Positions 10,168 to 19,289 of a stretch of DNA of 31,736 nt are shown one piece after another (position 1 is the first letter of the stretch; the number at the start of each line of letters is the position of its first letter). The stretch is from Reclinomonas americana ATCC 50394 (taxonomy: Eukaryota > Jakobida > Jakobea > Jakobida), in assembly GCA_048213135.1 (NCBI GenBank), contig PS015197.1, forward strand, positions 1-31,736, read 5' to 3'. Position numbers and translations under genes: made by a program. Below the pieces are notes generated by a model that did no database searches, was not told where the DNA came from, and saw only the letters and a program-made list of their open reading frames with translations.

Positions 10168-10771
10168 ATGGGATCCGGCGCCTCCGCCCACTCCCCTCAC
10201 AAGCCCCGCGTGGAAGACTGGGAAGCCGACAGCTTCTACGAGGTCGACGTGATCCGCGTGAACTTTGTCGGCTAGGGCATCGCTGCAGCCGCCCTCCTCT
10301 TCCCTCCCGCGTGGCCCGTGGCCGTTCCCTCTCTGTTTGGCGGTCGCACCGGCGTGGGCGAGAACAGAATGGCCGAGCATCAGGGCCTCATTCTGCGTCA
10401 AGTCGGCGATGTGGCGTTCTGGTCGTGCCAGTTGCTGCAGGTCGAGGAGATTGACTGTCGTGTGTGTGCTCCTCATGCTCATCTGTCCCTCTTCACAGAG
10501 CGGACAAGTGGAGCTCATGCACCACTCGTCGGTGCGAGACGCCGGTCAGCACATTCAGGACTTGGTGTGGGGCGGTGGTGGCGAGTGGAAGTACGTGGAG
10601 CGGTGTGATGTTAATCCGCGACACTATCACCAGAATGTGTCGCACACTCGCGTCAGAGATTTCAATAAGAGGTGGGAGGCCGGCGGAGGCTACGATCTGT
10701 GGTCGCGCAACTGTCAGCACTTTTGTGCGGCGTTTTTGGAGGAGTTTGCGGGGGGTGCGAGGCGGATTTGA
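10168..10771 (+). CDS. NC-box protein of the LRAT / NlpC-P60-like superfamily, putative N-myristoylated
   Basis: Likely a small thiol hydrolase or acyltransferase. Proposed exons are 10168-10266, 10363-10461 and 10499-10771. The first ATG sits in CACCATGGG and starts MGSGAS, which fits the Gly2/Ser6 myristoylation pattern and suggests membrane attachment. Exon 1 ends FYEVDVIRVNF. Exon 2 carries AEHQGLILRQ, with a candidate catalytic His. Exon 3 ends in YDLWSRNCQHFCAAFLEEF, which resembles the catalytic-Cys NC box (NCxHF) of LRAT-like and NlpC/P60-like enzymes. The first intron is the weak point: an in-frame TAG follows exon 1, so some intron is required, but the acceptor chosen (GCGAG) is not ideal. 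Family assignment rests on the spacing of these motifs only. Confidence 0.5.
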
Positions 10772-11475
10772 TGGGGAGGAGAGCGGGGAAGAGAGGGCGA
10801 GAAAGAGGTGGGTGTAGTTTTGCGTGAATGATGAGGTGTTTTTGTAAAGGAGGATCCGAGGATGTTTAGCGCGACACGAGGGACAGAGGCCTTGGGGGCA
10901 GTCTCGAGATCGGTGGGGTGGTGAGATTGTGCGTCTCTTCCTCGGCTTCCGAAGAGGTTGCTGCTCTGTCGGGTCTGCGGATACCGCTGTACTTCCTATC
11001 GGCTCCTTCGCAGCGGGCGCGGTTGGGTACAGGGGTTGTGGATTTCAGCTGCATCGCGATATCGAGACGCTCATTGTGGCTCTTCCACTGTGTCCCTCGA
11101 GGTTGAATGCTGCCGTGATGCAGCTAGCTGTTCATGTGCTTTGTTGTACCCTGTGTGGAGTTGTTGTCCATCATCACCTCAGCACCCAGCTTCGCCTGAT
11201 CCATGTTCTCTCCGCAAGAGAGAGAGATTCAAAACAATGGACATGCATTGCTGGTCATGGAGAACAATCGCAGTTGACGATGCACCCAACTTTGCCCAGT
11301 TCTCTGACACTCCCTCTCTCCTTCTTCCTCCTCCTCCTCCAGGCCCTTCATGCATCACGACTTGTCACCTTTTCATCTTGCTGTTCGGATCAACGAATTC
11401 TCTGTCACTCTCTTCGTTTCTTGCATCACGCAGCGCGCGTGTGTGTGTGCGAAACAACAACCAAGACACACAAAA
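10772..11475 (+). promoter_or_regulatory. 5' flank of modular-repeat gene 1, including a duplicated block
   Basis: The segment from about 11030 to 11321 is an inverted copy of 18818-19084. The last 140 nt before the ATG (about 11332-11475) closely match the sequence just upstream of modular-repeat gene 2 (about 26051-26193), including the shared words TCTTGCTGTTCGGATCAACG and GCATCACGCAGCGCGCG. Conservation of this leader between the two genes suggests a shared core promoter or 5' leader. I see no intact gene in 10772-11030. Confidence 0.5.
11030..11321 (+). repeat. Inverted repeat, left copy (upstream of modular-repeat gene 1)
   Basis: Matches the reverse complement of 18818-19084 over most of its length, for example GGTTGTGG-TTTCAGCTGCATCGCGATATCGAGAC and ATGGAGAACAATCGCAG. 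Two stretches also translate alike in both copies (GCGFQLHRDIET; SWRTIA..DAP..AQF.DTP), so the block may derive from coding exons. In this copy the reading frame upstream of GCGFQLHRDIET is not kept, which suggests decay. Confidence 0.75.
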
Positions 11476-14400
11476 ATGGCCGCTCGCCGTCCTCCACCTC
11501 CTCGCCCTCACTCAACAACGACAACAACTCCTTCGCTGCCAATGTCTGCCTCTTCTCCGTGCGACGACGAGAAAGCAGACATGATGCTCGTCGACAGCAA
11601 GCAGCATGTGACGACGATGATGATGATGATGCATTCCGCCTCTCCCTTCAGCAGCATCAACGATGATGATGATGATGATGATGAGATGAAGAAGAAGAGC
11701 GCATTGGGATCGTCTTCTCATCGTGGTGNNNNNNNNNNNNNNNNNNNNNNNNNNNNNNNNNNNNNNNNNNNNNNNNNNNNNNNNNNNNNNNNNNNNNNNN
11801 NNNNNNNNNNNNNNNNNNNNNNNNNNNNNNNNNNNNNNNNNNNNNNNNNNNNNNNNNNNNNNNNNNNNNNNNNNNNNNNNNNNNNNNNNNNNNNNNNNNN
11901 NNNNNNNNNNNNNNNNNNNNNNNNNNNNNNNNNNNNNNNNNNNNNNNNNNNNNNNNNNNNNNNNNNNNNNNNNNNNNNNNNNNNNNNNNNNNNNNNNNNN
12001 NNNNNNNNNNNNNNNNNNNNNNNNNNNNNNNNNNNNNNNNNNNNNNNNNNNNNNNNNNNNNNNNNNNNNNNNNNNNNNNNNNNNNNNNNNNNNNNNNNNN
12101 NNNNNNNNNNNNNNNNNNNNNNNNNNNNNNNNNNNNNNNNNNNNNNNNNNNNNNNNNNNNNNNNNNNNNNNNNNNNNNNNNNNNNNNNNNNNNNNNNNNN
12201 NNNNNNNNNNNNNNNNNNNNNNNNNNNNNNNNNNNNNNNNNNNNNNNNNNNNNNNNNNNNNNNNNNNNNNNNNNNNNNNNNNNNNNNNNNNNNNNNNNNN
12301 NNNNNNNNNNNNNNNNNNNNNNNNNNNNNNNNNNNNNNNNNNNNNNNNNNNNNNNNNNNNNNNNNNNNNNNNNNNNNNNNNNNNNNNNNNNNNNNNNNNN
12401 NNNNNNNNNNNNNNNNNNNNNNNNNNNNNNNNNGTGATTGTGTGTCATCCCAAGATTAGCATGTATCTCACTGAATTCTCTCTCTCTATCTCTCTTTCCA
12501 TGATTGCACAGCAACGCGCGAGGAGGCCGCGAGTCGACTCGTCTCAGGTGGATCACAGCGAGGACTTGCTTGCACGTGATTCAGTTGAGACATCGGTCCG
12601 CAAGCGTTCTCTGGAGGTGAGCTCCGATGTGGCATGCGTCTCACTTTGCCTCTCGCTCGTGCATCACAGTCGACACCTGATGTTTCGTACATTCTCTGCA
12701 GGCGAATGCATCCAGCGATGATGAGATTGCACCGCCGAAAAAGAAGAAGGTTTGGATTCTCTGCTGCTGACATTGTTGTGCTTGTTCATCGTTCTGCATA
12801 TGGGTTCTTTGTGTCAGTGATGCATGTTGTGATTCACAGCGTGGCAAGACTCGAGCTGCGAAGAAGCCAGAGGAGTTGAGCGCAGACGAGAAGCTGCTGC
12901 TGAACAAGCTGCTCGTTTCGTGTGCATGCTCTTTCTGTCATCATTGCGATCCACTTTGCTCCTCCTCTCCTCGATGCACTCACCATTCTTACTATGGCTC
13001 TCGCAGCGATGCAATCGGAAGGGGATTCTGGTGAAGGCATTCGGGTTGATGGCACCGATCGTCCAAGGGTCTACGGTCATCCACCATCAGAGTGTTCTCT
13101 TTGATATTGCCTGTGGCGATCGCGGGGTTCCATTGTCGGAGCCGGGTCGCTCGTCGTCTGCAGTCAAGTGTGCATTTGGCAAGAAGCTCGGCATGACTGC
13201 CAAAGACTCACGCGGCTCAACACCCAAGTCAGTGGAGGGTGTGCTCCGGCGAGTGGGCCACTACATCGAGGTGAGCTAGCATGTGTGCCTGTGAATGACC
13301 GTGACATGTGAACCAACATGCAGATGATTGCACTGTGCAGATGAGCCAGCTCAGTGGCTCGGCTCTGGTGGATGCTGTCGATAGTCCACTGATTGTTGTG
13401 GATGAGCGCGGATATTCGGAGGTGCATTGTTTTGCATGATCTTCAGTGTCTGTTGTGATAAATGTCAGCTGACTTACGTTCACTCGGCTTGTATGTGACA
13501 GGAATCGTGGAACACATGGCCTCTTCATCATAAAACCAAGAAAGATCTTCTTCAGCCGTTCGTCACACAGGCCGTGAAAGCGATGCGCGAGTGCGGTGGT
13601 CTCATGACTGCTCTGCTTCGAAACCATCACCTCACCGAAGCCGGGATAGCACGCGCCGTCACGTGGTGCCGATCGAAAGGTCTGCAATCTCATACCGCTG
13701 TTGGTGTTGCTTGCACTGGTGTTGACCAGCACCGCGCAGAGTATGGCGATGTGAAGATGGAGGTGAAGAAGGAGGAGGAAAATGACGGAGAGGGTAATGT
13801 CGTCAAGTTCGAAGACGATGACATCAAGGTATGCAGCAATTGTGTACGAGCAACAAAAGCTGCGGGCGCGCTTGTCTTCGTGGACCATCGATATCTTGTG
13901 CGTTCACGCAGGCGGATGTAGGCCGTGACGATGACGGAGAAACAAAGCCGAGCAAGGTACGGCGATGCCCGATGTTTGTGGATAGTTGGTGAGGCAGGTG
14001 TTGATTGTGGATGTTGGATGGGGTATGCACTTGCAGCGCGTCAAGTGTGGTCGCCGTGTGCCGGATGCGGATTTGAACAAGGACGAGCAGATGGTGCTGG
14101 ACAGACTGCATGTTGCGTATGCGTGGCCACAACATCTCAGCAAGGCAGAGTGATTGACTCTGCCATGTGGCTGCCTGTCATAACACCTGCGCGTGTGTGC
14201 GTAAATGTGTGCGAACAGCGATACAAGAAGAAGAAGATACTGGTGATGGCATTCGGCATCATGGCTCCTATTGTGAAGCAATCCGCAGTCTGGCATCATC
14301 AGCGCGTTCTGTTTGAACTCGCATGCACGGAGTGTGGCATCCCTTCGTCAGGAGCTGGCTCTCCGTCATCAGCAGTAATGGAAGCATTCGGCAAGACTCT

Positions 14401-17400
14401 TGGTTTATTCGTCGATAGGGCACGCACCAACACGCCCAAGTCAGTTGAAGGAGTGCTCTATAGCATGTGCAAGTTCATCGAGGTGCGCATCTGTCCTTGC
14501 TCTCCATCTCTCACGTGACTGGAAAGTGAGCCAACATCACTGCATGCACAACTCTTGCAGAAGAGTGAACTGCACGGTGCTTCTCTGGTGGATGCCATTG
14601 AGAGACCATTGATTGTGGTGGATGAACGAGGCCATTCTGAGGTGCCAAATAATTTCTTGTGCACTCACTACATTTCTTAGTTTGTGTTAACTCTCATGCT
14701 TCTTTTTTGATGTCGGTCGTGCTGCAGGAGTCATGGACGATGATGGAGAAAAAACGAAAGAGCAACGATCCTCTCCTGCCGCTCATCGCCCAAGCCGCGC
14801 AGGCCCTACGTGAGTGTCCTGGCTTGCACGCGTCGCTGATTCGAGACTGCTGTCTTTCCGAGGCGGAGATCGCACGGGCCGTCGAGTGGTGCAGTGAGAG
14901 AGGTTTGATGGCATCGGGTGCGTTCTACTGTGTGCATTGTGTTAGGACTGACGAGCAAGATGCAGCTCTGCTGGAGGCGACGGAGCTGAAGAAAGAAGAG
15001 ATGATAGAGGCGGAGGATGATTCGAGGGTCGACAGGGAGGAAGATGACGACGACGAGATGGGCGAAGGTGAAGGTGACAGGAGCAAGGTATGACATTCAA
15101 TGGTGAAGTGGGTGCACACGGTGACAGCGTCTCATGGTGCGCATTCACAGCAACGACGAGGGAGCGGTCCTGCAACAATGAGCAGGGACGAACAACTGAT
15201 GCTGGCAAGGCTACATGTTGAGTGTGCTTGCAGTCATGTCCTTCCTCGGTAGTCGTCTGGCTGATTGAGCTCTCATCCTGCCACCCATGTGTTTCATGCG
15301 GAAGCAGTGCTGCAACAAGACCAAGATACTGGTGAAGGCATTTGGAATCATGGCGCCCATTGTGATGGGTCCCACTGTCCGCCATCACCACCACGTTCTT
15401 TTTCAACTCGCATGCAAGGAATGTGGCATCCTTTCATCGAAAGCAGGACGGCTTTCGTCGGCAGTTATTAACTCATTCAGCGAGAGCCTTGGCCAGTACG
15501 CTAATTACATACGCAACAAGACGCCCAAGTCTGTTGGAGGAGTGCTCCAGATGTTGAGCGACTTTGTCGAGGTGAGTGTTGCCGTCTCACCCGTCACATC
15601 AACGATCGGCGGTAAGAAATGCGTCATTGCGCAGAAGAGTGAACTCCGTGGCGCTGCTCTGGCGGATGACATTGAAAGGCCACTGGTTGTGGTGGACGAA
15701 CGTGGATATTCGGAGGTACGGTTGCCGTGTGTTCTGTGTGAAGATTGCGATTCTCACATTCTGTTTCCGGAATTCGGATGTCAGGAGTTGTCACGCTTGC
15801 CAGGGGTGCACCACAACAAGCAGAATGCTCTTTTGCCGTTGTTCACACAGGCCGTCGATGCCGTGCGCAACTGCCCAGGTCTGCTTGCCACTCTGCTTCG
15901 AGACGGCTGTTTGTCTGAGGCAGAGATTGCTCGTGCTGTCGAGTGGTGCAGTGGACGAGGTTTGGCTGCGTGACATTCGTCATTGCTGCACTGTTTGTGC
16001 ACGTATTGACAATCTGGTACAGCCCTGAGGGAGATGGAGATGGTGAAGAAGGAGGAGAAGAGGGAAGAAGAGCAGCGGGATGATGACGACAGCGAGAGTG
16101 AAGATGACGACGCGAGAGGGAATGGCAGGAGCAAGGTACGCCCGCCCGCCACTCCTTTCTGAAAGATGCAAGAGTGTGCATCTAAACACTTCATTGCGTG
16201 CACTTTGCAGAGCCACAACAGTGGTCCTGCGAAGCTGAGCATCAACGAGCAACTGATGCTGGCGAAACTGCTTGTTGCGTGTTGCTGTTGTATTGGCATG
16301 TCAAATTCTGTCATGAACTCCTCACTTGCATGTGCCAACACGCTTACGGACAGGGATGCAACAGGAAGAGGATATCGGTGAAGTCATTCGGCCTCATGGC
16401 ACCTGTGGTGCTGAGATCCACCGTCCTCCATCATCAGCGCCTTCTCTTCCAGCTTGCCTGTGACGAATGCGGCATGCCATCGGAGGGACCAGGCTGCCCA
16501 TCATCCGCAGTCATGCCTGCATTCGGCAAGAGTCTTGCCTGTAGTGCCAACTCGATACGCTGCAGGACGCCCAAGTCAGTGGAGGGCGTGCTTGAGAGAG
16601 TGAGCAACTTCATCGAGGTAAGTGTCCCTGTGCTGACATTCAACAGTGACGTACCTGCCAGCTGACCTGCCTTCCATTGTGTGCATGTGGATTCATTAGA
16701 AGAGCGGACTTCGAGGAGCTGCACTGGTGAATGCTGTCGAGAGACCACTAATTGTGATTGACGAACGTGGCCATTCTGAGGCATGCGGACTGTGACTGTG
16801 TCCATTTATGTGCATCAATGATGATGTCTCACTTTCTCGATTCTCGGGTGGTAGGAATCAGCCAAGCAAAGCAGCAAGCAACATGTTCTTCTGCCGTTCG
16901 TCACACAGGCCATGCAGGCTCTCCACAACTGCCCAGGTCTGCTGGTCACTCTGCTTCGAGACGGTTGCCTTTCCAAGGCGGAGATTGCACGTGCCGCCGA
17001 GTGGTGCAGTGAACGAGGTCTGCTTGCGTGCCACTCTTTGCTGCACAGTGTGTGCAGGTGCTGACAAGCAATGGACAGCTCTGAGGGAGATGGAGATGGT
17101 GAAGAAAGAGACGAAGGAAGAGTACGACGAACAGGCGGATGATGATGGTGACGGCAGCGAGAATGAGGCCGACGACGGGAAGGGCAACAGGAGCCACAAG
17201 GTACGCCCCTCACTGCTATCTATGAGACGCGAATGACGTATGCGTTTCACAACTGTACGGTTCTCATCGCAGCGCCACAAGAGTGGCCCTGCGAAGCTGA
17301 GCGTCAACGAGCAGCTTATGCTCACGAGACTACATGTTGCGTGTTGCTGTTACCTCTCTGCTCGGCTCCTCACTCCCACTCACCCATCACACATGGGAGC

Positions 17401-18244
17401 AGGGCTGCAACAGAAAGAGGATGCTGGTGAAGGCATTCGGCCTAGTGGCACCCGTGGTGATGCCATCCACTGTCCACCATCATCAGCGCGCTCTCTTCCT
17501 GCTTGCCTGTGACGAATGCGGACTGCCATTGGAGGGACCTGGCAGCCCATCATCCGCAGTCATGTCTGCATTCGGCAAGAGTCTTGCCAAAGGTGCCACC
17601 ACGGCACGCTACAAGACGCCCAAATCAGTGGAGGGCGTGCTCAAGAGTGTGAGCAACTTCGTCGAGGTGAGTGTCCCTGTGTTGCCTTTGTTCATTCGAC
17701 AGTGACTTGCCTGCCAGCTGACCTGCCTTCCATTGTGTGCATGTGGAATCATTAGGAAAGCGGTCTTCGGGGAGCCGAGCTGGTGGATGCTGTCGAGAGA
17801 CCACTGATTGTGATTGACGAACGTGGCTTCTCTGAGGCATGTATCCTGCATGTGTGGTTCTGTGAATCGATGTTAGCTTGCTCACTTTGCGTACTCTCGG
17901 GTGACAGGAATTTGCAAAGTTGCCGAGGCGAGGTCCTCCAAATGCTCTTCTGCCATTCGTCACGCAGGCCATGCATCTGCTCCACAACAGCCCTGGTTTG
18001 CTGACAACGCTGCTTCGAGATGGAAGTCTGTCAAAGACGGAGATTGAGCGTGTTGGTGAGTGCTCCAAATGGAAAGATCTGGAAGCACCTGGATGTTGTT
18101 GCGTGTCGTGCCAGCATCAACTCTGACGAGTATGATGCAGTGCTGGATGACGAGAAACCAGTGAAGATGGAGGTTATGAAGAAAGAGGAGGAGGAGGAGG
18201 ATGAGGACGAGGAGGAGGAGGAGGAGGAGGAGGAGGACATATAG
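11476..18244 (+). CDS. Five-module tandem-repeat protein, putative nuclear (modular-repeat gene 1)
   Basis: Family not recognised. Exon 1 (from 11476 into the gap at 11729) encodes a Pro/Ser/Thr-rich start, an SSPCDDEKADMMLVDSKQHV segment and Asp- and Lys-runs. After the gap come 12512-12616, 12702-12749 (ending APPKKKK, a likely nuclear localisation signal) and five modules. Each module has a head exon (LSxDEQLMLARLL), an exon of exactly 264 nt (AFGLMAPIV, HHQRVLFELACDECG, TPKSVEGVL), an exon of exactly 81 nt (RPLIVVDERGYSE), an exon of about 175 nt (LLRDGCLSEAEIARAVEWC) and an acidic Lys/Glu/Asp exon. About 1,217 residues are visible after the gap; the total is probably over 1,300. Stop TAG at 18242-18244. 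Nuclear location is inferred from the basic signal and acidic linkers. The gap hides part of the N-terminal region. Confidence 0.8.
11729..12433. other. Assembly gap (705 N) inside modular-repeat gene 1
   Basis: Hides part of the N-terminal coding region and intron. The paralogue at 26194 has a gap at the equivalent place, which suggests hard-to-assemble repeats there. Confidence 1.
12840..13956 (+). repeat. Module 1 of modular-repeat gene 1
   Basis: Exons 12840-12914 (head, 75 nt), 13007-13270 (264 nt), 13341-13421 (81 nt), 13502-13679 (178 nt), 13740-13828 (89 nt) and an extra 45-nt exon 13912-13956 (ADVGRDDDGETKPSK). The second cysteine of the CxxC seen in other modules is replaced (ACGDRG). 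RPLIVVDERG is changed to SPLIVVDERG. Confidence 0.8.
14037..15087 (+). repeat. Module 2 of modular-repeat gene 1
   Basis: Exons 14037-14111, 14219-14482 (264 nt), 14561-14641 (81 nt), 14728-14902 (175 nt) and 14966-15087 (122 nt). HHQRVLFELACTECG and TPKSVEGVL are intact. Confidence 0.82.
15151..16135 (+). repeat. Module 3 of modular-repeat gene 1
   Basis: Exons 15151-15216 (66 nt), 15308-15571 (264 nt), 15635-15715 (81 nt), 15785-15959 (175 nt) and 16023-16135 (113 nt). It has HHHHVLFQLACKECG and a long acidic tail. Confidence 0.82.
16211..17200 (+). repeat. Module 4 of modular-repeat gene 1
   Basis: Exons 16211-16273 (63 nt), 16354-16617 (264 nt), 16700-16780 (81 nt), 16855-17017 (163 nt) and 17079-17200 (122 nt). 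The intron after the 81-nt exon appears to start with GC (GAG|GCATGC), not GT. Confidence 0.8.
17273..18244 (+). repeat. Module 5 (terminal, shortened) of modular-repeat gene 1
   Basis: Exons 17273-17335, 17403-17666 (264 nt), 17756-17836 (81 nt, followed by a GC donor), 17908-18055 (148 nt) and 18141-18244. The fourth exon stops early at a strong GTGAGT donor after EIERV, so the AVEWCSERG end is lost. The last exon finishes in a run of glutamates and a stop. Confidence 0.8.
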
Positions 18245-18817
18245 GGCAAGCAATTGAAGGAGGCGATGGGGGACGAACTGGATGTGAAGAACAAGACACT
18301 GCCATGGATGGATGATAATGTGCCTGCACCGGTGCATGGGAATAATGAGCAGCTGGAGGGATGAGAGAGGGGAAGTGGTTTTCGCTGGGCAAGCAACACA
18401 TGCAAGTTTATTGAATATCGCGTAGCTTGTCAGATAAGGAGAAGAAGAAGGCAGAAACCGAGTGTACCACGAGGTACATTCTGAGCACCTGCCGTGTATA
18501 TAGATTTCTCTTCATGCAGCTGACTGTTGTCGCAGGAGGAAGAACAAGACAAGAGAAGGCAGATTGGAACTGGGGGCAATCTTGTCACAGGCGAGGCGAA
18601 TGAATGCTGCTGTGCGAGAAGCAGCCCCGGAGGCATCCGCTTGCTTTGGTGATGTTGCTCTCTCTCAACAAACACGAGAAAGACGGTCTTGTTGACCAAG
18701 TTTAGCCGTGTTGGAAAGCTACGTTCTTCAATATTCATGGCAATGGCAGTAGGCGTGGTCGAAGACGTGTTAATGTCTCCACGTGCGTTTTTTAATGTGC
18801 TCGCGAAGATGGACAGG
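18245..18817. other. 3' flank of modular-repeat gene 1
   Basis: I see no convincing gene. A minus-strand open frame at 18430-18738 has no recognisable domain. Confidence 0.5.
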
Positions 18818-19084
18818 AGGAGAGAGGGGTGTCAGTGAACTGGGCAACCCTGGGTGCATCGCCAGCTGCGATTGTTCTCCATGACCTGCACATGCTTGTC
18901 TCTCTGTTTAGGATCTCTTGAGAGAACATGGATCCTGCTGGATGATGATGGATAACAACTCCACACAAGAGCACATGAACAAGTGCATCATGGCAGCATC
19001 ACCTCGATGAACTTCGACGACGAGCCACTGATAAAACACACCGAAGGTCTCGATATCGCGATGCAGCTGAAAACCACAACCCTG
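18818..19084 (-). repeat. Inverted repeat, right copy (downstream of modular-repeat gene 1)
   Basis: Reverse-complement partner of 11030-11321. Together the two copies bracket the whole 6.8-kb modular-repeat gene. No terminal direct repeats or transposase are visible. Confidence 0.75.
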
Positions 19085-19246
19085 ATCGTCATCGAGACTG
19101 CATTCCAAGCGCACCGGCTGAGACGGTGTCGAGTGCAGATGCAGGAGTAGCACTTCCTGCTGCTCGATTCGCATCGATCCACAAATGCACGAGTCACCTG
19201 CATAATCTAACGATGGGTGGCTCTCTCCCCACACCTGGTAGACCAT
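19003..19246 (-). CDS. Hypothetical exon, possible small gene or fragment
   Basis: An open frame begins MVYQVWGESHPSLDYAGDSC at 19246 and runs through a DDDQGCGFQLHRDIETFGVF segment to a possible donor (GAG|GTGATG) at 19003. The part around GCGFQLHRDIET is also present in the inverted copy near 11040, where the frame is broken. It lies only about 40 nt beyond the POP1 stop codon, so it may instead be POP1 3' UTR with chance coding. I do not recognise the protein. Confidence 0.3.
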
Positions 19247-19289
19247 CGTGTGCCGGTGATGTGCTGCTCTGCATATATTGTGACACCAC

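Noticed and set aside
11030-19084. Inverted repeat as a DNA transposon with gene 1 as cargo
   Set aside because: No transposase, no target-site duplication and no clean repeat termini are visible, so I report only the repeat.
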